A stretch of DNA of 64,000 nt. It comes from Dallia pectoralis (lineage: Eukaryota; Chordata; Actinopteri; Esociformes; Umbridae). The position numbers were made by a program, and so were the translations under genes. The notes beneath the pieces are model-generated. The model made no database searches and was not told where the DNA came from. It saw only the letters and a program-made list of their open reading frames with translations. The DNA lies in contig CM055756.1 in NCBI GenBank assembly GCA_029465975.1, forward strand, positions 2,025,601 through 2,089,600, read 5' to 3'. Shown in pieces: positions 12,301 to 24,700 of the stretch; position 1 is the first letter of the stretch, and each line of letters begins with the position of its first letter.

Positions 12301-15300
12301 ATCTAGAGGATAAGGACCTATTAAAGGGCCAGTGCATTATCTAGAGGATAAGGACCTATTAAAGGGCCAGTACATTATCTAGAGGATAAGGACCTATTAA
12401 AGGGCCAGTACATTATCTAGAGGATAAGGACCTATTAAAGGGCCAGTGCATTATCTAGAGGATAAGGACCTATTAAAGGGCCAGTGCATTATCTAGAGGA
12501 TAAGGACCTATTAAAGGGCCAGTACATTATCTAGAGGATAAGGACCTATTAAAGGGCCAGTACATTATCTAGAGGATAAGGACCTATTAAAGGGCCAGTG
12601 CATTATCTAGAGGATAAGGACCTATTAAAGGGGCCAGTACATTATCTAGAGGATAAGGACCTATTAAAGGGCCAGTGCATTATCTAGAGGATAAGCACCT
12701 ATTAAAGGGCCAGTGCATTATCTAGAGGATAAGGACCTATTAAAGGGCCAGTGCATTATCTAGAGGATAAGCACCTATTAAAGGGCCAGTGCATTATCTA
12801 GAGGATAAGCACCTATTAAAGGGCCAGTACATTATCTAGAGGATAAGGACCTATTAAAGGGCCAGTGCATTATCTAGAGGATAAGGGCCACCTTATCTAG
12901 AGGATAAGGACCTATTAAAGGCCAGTGCATTATCTAGAGGATAAGGACCTATTAAAGGGCCAGTGCATTATCTAGAGGATAAGGACCTATTAAAGGGCCA
13001 GTGCATTATCTAGAGGATAAGGACCTATTAAAGGGCCAGTGCATTATCTAGAGGATAAGGACCTATTAAAGGGCCAGTGCATTATCTAGAGGATAAGGAC
13101 CTATTAAAGGGCCAGTGCATTATCTAGAGGATAAGGACCTATTAAAGGGCCAGTGCATTATCTAGAGGATAAGGATAAGGACCTATTAAAGGGCCAGTGC
13201 ATTATCTAGAGGATAAGGACCTATTAAAGGGCCAGTGCATTATCTAGAGGATAAGCACCTATTAAAGGGCCAGTGCATTATCTAGAGGATAAGGACCTAT
13301 TAAAGGGCCAGTACATTATCTAGAGGATAAGGACCTATTAAAGGGCCAGTACATTATCTAGAGGATAAGGACCTATTAAAGGGCCAGTGCATTATCTAGA
13401 GGATAAGGACCTATTAAAGGGCCAGTGCATTATCTAGAGGATAAGGACCTATTAAAGGGCCAGTGCATTATCTAGAGGATAAGGACCTATTAAAGGGCCA
13501 GTGCATTATCTAGAGGATAAGGACCTATTAAAGGGCCAGTGCATTATCTAGAGGATAAGGACCTATTAAAGGGCCAGTACATTATCTAGAGGATAAGGAC
13601 CTATTAAAGGGCCAGCCTAGAGGATAAGTGCATTATCTAGAGGATAAGGACCTATTAAAGGGCCAGTGCATTATCTAGAGGATAAGGACCTATTAAAGGG
13701 CCAGTACATTATCTAGAGGATAAGGACCTATTAAAGGGCCAGTGCATTATCTAGAGGATAAGGACCTATTAAAGGGCCAGTACATTATCTAGAGGATAAG
13801 GACCTATTAAAGGGCCAGTGCATTATCTAGAGGATAAGGACCTATTAAAGGGCCAGTACATTATCTAGAGGATAAGGACCTATTAAAGGGCCAGTACATT
13901 ATCTAGAGGATAAGGACCTATTAAAGGGCCAGTGCATTATCTAGAGGATAAGGACCTATTAAAGGGCCAGTACATTATCTAGAGGATAAGGACCTATTAA
14001 AGGGCCAGTGCATTATCTAGAGGATAAGGACCTATTAAAGGGCCAGTACATTATCTACAGGATAAGGACCTATTAAAGGGCCAGTGCATTATCTAGAGGA
14101 TAAGCACCTATTAAAGGGCCAGTGCATTATCTAGAGGATAAGGACCTATTAAAGGGCCAGTGCATTATCTAGAGGATAAGGACCTATTAAAGGGCCAGTA
14201 CATTATCTAGAGGATAAGGACCTATTAAAGGGCCAGTGCATTATCTAGAGGATAAGGACCTATTAAAGGGCCAGTACATTATCTACAGGATAAGGACCTA
14301 TTAAAGGGCCAGTGCATTATCTAGAGGATAAGGACCTATTAAAGGGCCAGTACATTATCTAGAGGATAAGGACCTATTAAAGGGCCAGTGCATTATCTAG
14401 AGGATAAGGACCTATTAAAGGGCCAGTACATTATCTAGAGGATAAGGACCTATTAAAGGGCCAGTACATTATCTAGAGGATAAGGACCTATTAAAGGGCC
14501 AGTGCATTATCTAGAGGATAAGGACCTATTAAAGGGCCAGTGCATTATCTAGAGGATAAGGACCTATTAAAGGGCCAGTACATTATCTAGAGGATAAGGA
14601 CCTATTAAAGGGCCAGTACATTATCTAGAGGATAAGGACCTATTAAAGGGCCAGTGCATTATCTAGAGGATAAGGACCTATTAAAGGGCCAGTACATTAT
14701 CTAGAGGATAAGGACCTATTAAAGGGCCAGTACATTATCTACAGGATATAAGGTCTTACTGAGTAGATTTGTGAGGCGGGGGTGAATCCCTGCTGCTCCT
14801 CATGTAACGAGGAAGAGGAGGATGTTGCTTCATCTTTGGATTGAATCGTGCTCGTCTTTGTGACCTCAGTACAGCTGCTGTCTTTTTCGACTCCCGATGC
14901 TTTCTTCATCTCGGAAACCTTGGGAACGGGAGTCGGATTATATTCGTGAAAGATTCACAAGCATAAGTTCAGGTCAGTAGTTTCTTTTGCACAACGAATC
15001 TCACCCTCTTCAGGACAGCTGCTTTGTACAGGTTAGAAGATTTTGTGCTCTTGAAGACCTCATGTTCAATATCCACCGCCAAAGTAAGAGTGTCTGACCT
15101 GCTAAGAGATTGTGGCATGGTGGGAGATAGGAGAAAGAAAGGAGGAGGAATAATTTCAGTCATCCCAGGACCCAGTGGCATTAGTGACATGGCATTTTCA
15201 GAACGTTAGTGTTGCCTGAAACCTGCGTGTGTCCGCTGGCGCCACCTGGTGGTTGGTTAGAGCCTCTTGCAGCAGGGCCAGACAGTGTTCCCGGGCCTGG

Positions 15301-15915
15301 GAAACAGTTGACGCACACTCTTTGTTATTTGCATTTTTTTACAGTTATTTAATCTGGAAAACTGAAGGAAAAAACATGTTTTTATTATTCCTCCCTCCGG
15401 CAACATCTAAAAAAGTATACATCAAAGCATGTTTTAAGAGGCAACATCAGTTGTACTCCATAAAAAATATATATACAAGCCTGAATGTTTACAATGAGAA
15501 TGTTTATTATTGTAATAGTTCTACAAACCACAGTGTGGCAGTACAACACCCTCTCTGGGCATTTTAACTGTTCACTGAGCGGATAATGAGAAACGACTTT
15601 ATTGTGGTTTGGAGGAGCAGGATTTAATCTATGACATGCCAACTTGCTGCTAAGCTTCGTGGTGTGTAATGTAAAAGTTTTGAGAGAGGAGAGACAGTGG
15701 GAGAAATAGAACGATCGTGTTTAAATGGCAATAGGGCCGGAATCCAAACCACCCTGCAGCCTTGAACTCAGACCAGAGACAGAGGGAAACTCCCAAGGCA
15801 CTAATAAACGAGACTATTTCACAAGATGTTACGCTGGCGGAGACACAGAACTATCCAGGACATGCGAGTTAATAACCAGAAGCATGTGAACGGGAGAATC
15901 ACTTTAAATACCCCC

Positions 15916-15985
<70 letters not shown>

Positions 15986-18900
15986 TCTTTCCCAGTGTAC
16001 CTTGACGGAGAGTCTGGGGATTTTCTGGCTGCTGGCATCTTTCAGTGGGCAGCCTTCATCTGGGAACACAGTGATGGAAAACAGTGCTGATCAGTGTGTA
16101 GTAGTGCTGGAGTCATATTATATGGGACCATATATCAACCGTGTAACAACCAATCCACGCACAACCCTGTAACGCTCTCATGACCTTATCAGCTCAACAT
16201 ACACGGACACAACAGCACCAGGTGACCCACCTGGGGGGACGAACGACTCCTTGGACGCCTGGAGATGAAAGAAAAGAGAAACATCAGTCGCCCACTCAGA
16301 CGTTCACCGTTTTATAGCAGAAACCTGGGCAAGCGCCCGTCTCATCTCCTCGACACTAGAGATCTGCCCCTCTCACATAGCTGTAACTGTTCCAGGCCCC
16401 TGCTGACTGTCCCTGGCAGTGGCTCAGAAAAACAGCCTGAACAGTGGAGATTAACTCAACGCACATTTGGCTTGTCAGAATGTGTAGTATAAAATGAGTA
16501 AGTGTTGTGTTCTAACTTCACATGTGGAAGTCATTGACTGCACGATTACTGGGGCCCCAGAAACAGTCTAACTGGGAGGCAGATGTAGAGGGAGAGGCGG
16601 CAATATATGAACGTTTAGTTTCCTGAAAAACACTCGGGAGAGAATGCGTGTGAAGTGGGTAGTTGTGTGTTTCTCTCTACTTTTGAGAGTGATGCCGTTT
16701 GTGTAGGAGGAGCGGAATATCACCTTGCGCATGTACATTTGTTTCTTGAACATATTTCCGAACTCCTTCCTCCTGAGCTCAGAACCGTCGCCTTCATCGC
16801 CACTTTCCCAGCCTTCTTCATCATGCCTGAAAGAATGACATCACCACAGTCCTCAAAATGACAACAGTCTGTTTATTATGACTGAACTCTCAATACTTCA
16901 CCAGGACTAACGGCATTCAGGTCATCTCCCAATTTTGAGTTTCCAAATGCTTTAAAATACAACCAACATGGAAAACATGGGGCTAATAAGCTACAAAACA
17001 ACAACAACAACGTTAGCATAGCGACCAGTTCATTCCCTTTGTGGTTCCCATGGAGACACGCTCCCACACCCATCCCAGGCAAACGAGACCGTGGCATTGC
17101 TGACCTCTCAAAGCCATAGCCCTTTCGACCCCCCGCGTAAAGGTCAGGGTCGAACCCGAATGGGCCCTGGGGCTGCGTGCTCGGAACTTTTCCGGTCTTG
17201 GTACAAAGGGTGGACGCCTTGTCCAGCTGGGCTCGAACAGCAGCCGGGTCCTGACAGTAGTCACAGGCACCGTCACAGTCGGGGTTCGGGTCCCCAAAGA
17301 ACTTGGAGATGGTGGAGTGACGGCAGCTGTGAGACAAACACACACACTTGTAAATGTTCCAGAGGTCTCTCTGTGAAGCTAAATGAAGTTACACACATCT
17401 TTACATTGTGTTGTTTCCAAGGCATCACACAGCACTTCCCCTGTATTCACACACACACACAAACACACACATCATATAAAGAGAAGTGGGAGGAGCTAAC
17501 ACTGTAGACAGGGAGCAATTATGTAATGATTGGGTCAGGGGAATTATTGACAAATACTGTAACCACTGTTGTGTAACCGGTTACCCATTACATGATTAAA
17601 GAGAGTGTGTGTGAGTGTGTGTGTGTGTGGGTGTGATCAAACAAGGTCACACTCTACTGGGCATCTAACTACCATACAAGACAACAGGATATTACTGGTG
17701 AGAATAGAACCTACAAGAGTTAGAGGTTATGTGAAGATTCCAGTTAATGTATCTATCTAGATATATCCAGGGACAACACAATGAGATTACCACTCAAATA
17801 ATGACAACTATTTACACTGGGTTCGCCGAGTGACTAGCGTGTGTATAACGCGATTCCGTTTCAAGATTGTTGCTTTGCGAGCGTTGAGCAACAAAAAAAA
17901 ACAAGAAAACTGTCTATTGCCGCGGATGATTCAAAATAGTTAGAATACTTTCTTAACCTCTGTGAATGTCTCAGTTTTCATTAGCATGGGAGTTCTGCCT
18001 CTGTGTCACAACAACTTTTACTCAATGCACATTATATAATTAGCTTATATAACAAGGGCAAGCACGCCTCTCGGGGGAACATGAGCAAGCCACCTCAAAA
18101 ACAGACCAACCATGAAACGAAAAACTCCGTCCCCACGGTGATCCAGGAGAGGCAGGGAGGAGGTGGAGCAACAGAACTGTACGCTGATAGAGAAACCGAG
18201 AGAGGAGAGAGTTGTGTGTGTGAGAGCGACAGGGGAGAGTGAGAGAAAGAGAGGGAGGGGAGAGGGAGAGAAAGAGAGAGGGAGGAGAGTGTGAGAGAAA
18301 GAGAGAGGGAGGAGAGTGTGAGAGAAAGAGAGAGGGAGGAGAGTGTGTGGGAAGAAAGGGAGGAGAGTTTGAGAGAAAGAGAGGAAGGGGAGGAAGGAAA
18401 TTGTGAGTGAAAAGAGAGAAGGAGAGGAGTGTGTGTGAGTGGAGAGAGGAAAAGAGGAGTGTGAGTGAAGAGAGGAAAAGAGGAGTGTGAGTGAAGAGAG
18501 GAAAAGAGGAGTGTGAGTGGAGAGAGAAAGGAGAGAAGTGGAGGAGACAGAGAGAACAGAGGGTGGAGAACGCGGAGAGTGTTAAAAAAGTGTCAGGAGA
18601 GTGAAAGAACTTGGGTTCACCGTGCCTAACTCCTGGTGTTCCTCTGTTCAGGCCAGATCTGCGTTTAGTTACTTTCGTTTAAGATCCTGGGACATTCAAT
18701 TTAACATAACAGTAATGCTACCAAAGATGTGTTTAGTTATGGGACATTCAATTTAACATAACAGTAATGCTACCAAAGATGTGTTTAGTTATGGGACATT
18801 CAATTTAACATAACAGTAATGCTACCAAAGATGTGTTTAGTTATGGGACATTCAATTTAACATAACAGTAATGCTACCAAAGATGTGTTTAGTTATGGGA

Positions 18901-21688
18901 CATTCAATTTAACATAACAGTAATGCTACCAGAGATGTGTTTAGTTATGGGACATTCAATTTAACATAACAGTAATGCTACCAGAGATGTGTTTAGTTAT
19001 GGGACATTCAATTTAACATAACAGTAATGCTACCAAAGATGTGTTTAGTTATGGGACATTCAATTTAACATAACAGTAATGCTACCAAAGATGTGTTTAG
19101 TTATGGGACATTCAATTTAACATAACAGTAATGCTACCAAAGATGTGTTTAGTTATGGGACATTCAATTTAACATAACAGTAATGCTACCAGAGATGTGT
19201 TTAGTTATGGGACATTCAATTTAACATAACAGTAATGCTACCAGAGATGTGTTTAGTTATGGGACATTCAATTTAACATAACAGTAATGCTACCAGAGAT
19301 GTGTTTAGTTATGGGACATTCAATTTAACATAACAGTAATGCTACCAGAGATGTGTTTAGTTATGGGACATTCAATTTAACATAACAGTAATGCTACCAA
19401 AGATGTGTTTAGTTATGGGACATTCAATTTAATATAACAGTAATGCTACCAAAGATGTGTTTAGTTATGGGACATTCAATTTAACATAACAGTAATGCTA
19501 CCAAAGATGTGTTTAGTTATGGGACATTCAATTTAACATAACAGTAATGCTACCAAAGATGTGTTTAGTTATGGGACATTCAATTTAACATAACAGTAAT
19601 GCTACCAAAGATGTGTTTAGTTATGGGACATTCAATTTAACATAACAGTAATGCTACCAAAGATGTGTTTAGTTATGGGACATTCAATTTAACATAACAG
19701 TAATGCTACCAGAGATATGCTCATCTACAGCAATTCTAAAAATGTTTCCAACTGAACAGGTCCCTTGGGGTGGGGCCGGTTGAAGGACCCTTTCAGCACT
19801 GCTTCAACCTGCACCTGGCCACACCCACCAAACAACAGTAAACGTACCTCAATGGTTTCTGGTAATATCTCATTTTGTACAAAAAGTTCTGGGACCTAGC
19901 AAATGTTCAGACAAACTGAACGCACTTCAAATTTGCATGGGAGGATTTTTCCTTGGTCTCGACAAGTGAGGTGAATCCTTGTATACGCGTGACTTTGGAT
20001 CGCATTTGGTGTGCTCCAATGACCCAAAACAAAGTCAGGTACAAACTAGAAGAGCGAAGAGGCACAAGTTGGCAGAATATAGATGGTTTAACATGACCTA
20101 GATTCACTGTAGACACAACATCCTGTCGCTGTCTAGAATGTGGTGTGAGAGACAGCCAGAGTACGGTGGACATTTATCTTAAAGCAGGGCACGCAACATC
20201 TACGCAGATTAAAAAGAATAATAATTGACCGGTTATTTTCAATGCCTTTTTGCCTGTTCAGTTCCCCGTAAACTCCCACCCAATTCCGATCAGATCATCA
20301 TCTAGACCAGGGATGTCAAAACGGTTCCACGGAGGGCCTAGTGTATGCAGGTTTTTGGGTTTTCATTTAAATTAGTTCCCAGTTCAGACCTGAACAACCA
20401 GTAGAGGGTAGAACCTTACCAATTAGTGACCTAATTAATCAATCAAGAACAAGGTGAGAGCAAAGACCTGTAGACACTCGGCCCTCCATGGAACCGGTTT
20501 GACACCTGTGATCTAGACAATAAGTTTTAGGCACAGCTGTTTTTTGTCAGTGCCACTACTTATACTGTGTGTGGCTCCACTGCCACCGCTGGACAGGGGA
20601 TGAGGCTCCCACTCCCTGTTGGACTCCAGGTGACGTGTGGGTCAGCTCTAGTACCTGGTGGATGGGGAGAGGTACAGCCAGGAAAACAGCAATCTCATCC
20701 TAGGACTGCGTGTGGTCCTATGTGTATACATGGCATACAAGATGGGGCTAAGTACGCAGCCCTGTGGGGCTCCAGTGCATAGGGTCTGTGCAGAGGAGGT
20801 GATGTGGACTATTCTCTCCACCTGGGGTCTGCTTGTTATAAAGTGCAGCCTTTTCTAAGTGACAGAGAGCAGTGTGTACCAGCAGAGTGATAGCATTTTA
20901 TGATGATGGAGGTCAGTGCTACAGGGCAGAAGTCCTTCAAACATGGAATGGAAGTTTTCTTTGGTATGGGAACAATGGTGGTCTGTTTGAAGAGGGTGGG
21001 GACTGCAGACTGAGTCAGACAGAACACATTAGCAGAAACCAGTCTGGCTGTGAAACAACGACAAACCAACTCCTTATGTCAGCCAAAACCAACTCTTCCC
21101 CCTCCTCTGTGTATACGTGCTGAAGCAAGTAGGTAGACGCAAGTTGCGGAGGTACAGGACAGACTGAGGAGGGGAGCAACAGAACAGTGAACGGAAATAA
21201 AGAGAGGGAGAAAGAGAGAGGGAGGGAGGATAGTGTGAGAGACAGAGAGGGAGGAGTGTGAGAAAGGAGAGGGTGTCCACTGACACGAAGAACAACAACA
21301 TCACCGGAAAAACAAGAAGAAAGGAGAGGCAAAGAGCAAAGAAAGACTGTAGATAAAAAGAGATGGTAGAGATAGAAACAGAGAAGAGGAAGTGGAGAGG
21401 GGTAAGTAGGGAGAAAAAAACAAGCCAACGACAGCTGGGGAGGCTCACATCAAGCCTGTTCTTTGTTGTCCTTCCGAAACAGATCTGAGCGAACAGCAAC
21501 GGTGTGGTCGAGGTTCAGGCATCTCCTGGGCGCCACTGGAGGACTCACCTCTGCTAACCCTCATCCTAACCCTTATCCGAATCCGGAGGACAACGGAGGA
21601 CACCACTCACAGCATGCCCCCACTGTGACAGAAACACACCACACAGGGGAACTCTCCCTGTCCCAGGTAAGATGTCCATAGACTTGTA

Positions 21689-21742
<54 letters not shown>

Positions 21743-24700
21743 TACTGTCTAGAATAACAGAAGCATGTGAACAGTGAGATATAGTTGTAGTTATCATGAG
21801 TGTACTTCAACTGTGTTAACAGTAAGGCTGTGTGAACAACGGGGGAACGACTACGGGAGGAAAGCTTCCTGTTAGCATATCATCACCACAATGCATCTGA
21901 CAGCTGGATATGTAGCTGAACTTTATTACTCTAGGGAATGCTCCTTCTTCTAGAAATGAAACTTGAGTGTGAGACTAATTAAAGAACCCTGTATAGCAAC
22001 ACACATATATTAGCAAGTTAAAGCATGCATGAGAAGAAGCACAGGAAAATACTTCAACACACTCAACAAAGTTCACATGTTGCTGCCTTTACTACTGATC
22101 TCCAAGTTGGTTGTGCAAGTGAGAGAAAACATTGCAATAGAGCCGCCTTGACTCAACTTGAGTTCATGTTCCACAGTATTTTAATTTGGTAAAACAGATA
22201 AATACTGACCTAAGTAAACGCCCTCCCATGCAACGATACGGACACTCGCTAACGGACGATTTGAATGGGTTGTTGTGCCAGGATCATATGTGCCTAATAG
22301 CATGGGGACGTGATAGCCTGGGTTCTCTAGAAAATGTCCACTGAACCACAAAACCCCAAAACGTGAATAAACAGAACCAGATAAAAACAGACTCTCAGTC
22401 CTGTTCGTTAGAGGAGATTAGATCAGCTGTTTTTCGCCTACCAACACATTACAAAAGTACACTGGTGCCTAAACACATATGCTGAAGTCATCCTGGCTGG
22501 TCGTATTCCATCAGTGTCAGATCTTTTGTATAGACCATGACTTGTTAATAATCCATCTAATAATCCACACTGTTAATAATCCATCTAATAATCCACACTG
22601 TTAATAATCCATCTAATAATCCACACTGTTAATAATCCATCAAATAATCCACAATGTTAATAATACAACTAATAATCCACACTGTTAATAATCCATCAAA
22701 TAATCCATCTAATAATCCACACTGTTAATAATCTATCCAATAATCCACACTGTTAATAATCCATCTAATAATCCACACTGTTAATAATCCATCTAATAAT
22801 CCACACTGTTAATAATCCATCTAATAATCAACAGTGTTAATAATCAATATAATAATCCACACTGTTAATAATCCATCAAATAATCCACAATGTTAATAAT
22901 ACAACTAATAATCCACAATGTTAATAATACAACTAATAATCCACAATGTTAATAATCCATCCAATAATCCTTACTGTTCATAATCCATCTAATAATCCAC
23001 AATGTTAATAATACAACTAATAATCCACACTGTTAATAATCAATATAATAATCCACACTGTTAATAATCCATCAAATAATCCACAATGTTAATAATACAA
23101 CTAATAATCCACACTGTTAATAATCTATCCAATAATCCACACTGTTAATAATCCTCTAATAATCCACACTGTTAATAATCCATCTAATAATGCACACTGT
23201 TAATAATCCTCTAATAATCCACACTGTTAATAATCCACACTGTTAATAATCCTTACTGTTTAATAATCCATCCAATAATCCACACTGTTAATAATCCACA
23301 CTGTTAATAATCCACACTGTTAATAATCCACACTGTTAATAATCCACACTGTTAATAATCCACACTGTTAATAATCCATCCAATAATCCACACTGTTAAT
23401 AATACAACTAATAATCCACACTGTTAATAATCTATCCAATAATCCACACTGTTAATAATCTATCCAATAATCCACACTGTTAATAATACAACTAATAATC
23501 CACACTGTTAATAATCTATCCAATAATCCACACTGTTAATAATCTATCCAATAATCCACACTGTTAATAATCTATCCAATAATCCACACTGTTAATAATC
23601 TATCCAATAATCCACACTGTTAGTAATCCACACTGTTAATAATCCTTACTGTTTAATAATCCATCCAATAATCCACACTGTTAATAATCCACACTGTTAA
23701 TAATCCACACTGTTAATAATCCACACTGTTAATAATCCACACTGTTAATAATCCACACTGTTAATAATCCACACTGTTAATAATCCATCCAATAATCCTT
23801 ACTGTTAATAATCCATCCAATAATCCACACTGTTAATAATCTATCCAATAATCCTTACTGTTAATAATCTATCCAATAATCCACATTGTTAGTAATCCAT
23901 CCAATAATCCTTACTGTTAATAATCCATCCAATAATCCACACTGTTAATAATCCATCCAATAATCCACACTGTTAATAATCCATCCAATAATCCACACTG
24001 TTAATAATCCATCCAATAATCCTTACTGTTAATAATCCATCCAATAATCCACACTGTTAATAATCCACACTGTTAATAATCCACACTGTTAATAATCCAC
24101 ACTGTTAATAATCCACACTGTTAATAATCCACACTGTTAATAATCCACACTGTTAATAATCCATCCAATAATCCACACTGTTAATAATCCATCCAATAAT
24201 CCACACTGTTAATAATCCATCCAATAATCCACACTGTTAATAATCCATCATTAATGACCCTGCCTATTTGTGTCTTCAGATTCCAGGTGAATCCAGTGTC
24301 ACATCAACCTGCCTGCAGCCAGATCCATTTGAGTTGACACCACCCTCAGCACCACCCTCACCCTCAGTGCAGTGACATGGCCGATATTGGGAACGAGGTT
24401 CTGTCCCTGCTACAGAAGATCTGGACCAAGCTGCAGGCTCTGCCCACCTCCAGTCCTCTGGAGATAGGGGCTTTCTGTGTACTCGTCCTCTTTATTTGTA
24501 AGACCACCAACACCTCCCATCCACACCAGTCACTCACTTAACACAGTAACAGCCCTAAACATGTGGTTGTGGTACCACCGTGTGGTAAATGGTGTGCTTC
24601 CTCCTAGTGGTTTTCCTGGGCATGCTGTTGATGACCTGTGTGACCTGCTGCTGCTGTGGTCGTCGGACCAGAACCAAGAAAGCCCAGACCAAGGTGAACC

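Larger units (their letters stand above)
18637..21165 (+). pseudogene. Decayed partial duplicate of the npm2-like gene and its upstream region
   Basis: Blocks of this stretch match the intact nucleoplasmin locus in the same order: about 18637-18740 matches 27862-27960, 19760-20040 matches 28140-28435, 20085-20170 matches 28545-28640, and 21045-21165 matches 28765-28885. The exon 2 equivalent (near 20137) and the start of the exon 3 equivalent (near 21120) are visible but broken. The exon 3 acceptor TGTAG has become TGTATAC, and no exon 1 start codon is seen. A 52-bp array, a hAT MITE and a LINE fragment interrupt it. It lies within recql5 intron 6, antisense to recql5. It looks non-functional. 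Confidence 0.75.

Noticed and set aside
7078..14750. CRISPR-like array (regular repeats)
   Set aside because: Units are directly adjacent tandem copies without unique spacers, in a vertebrate intron; it is a minisatellite.
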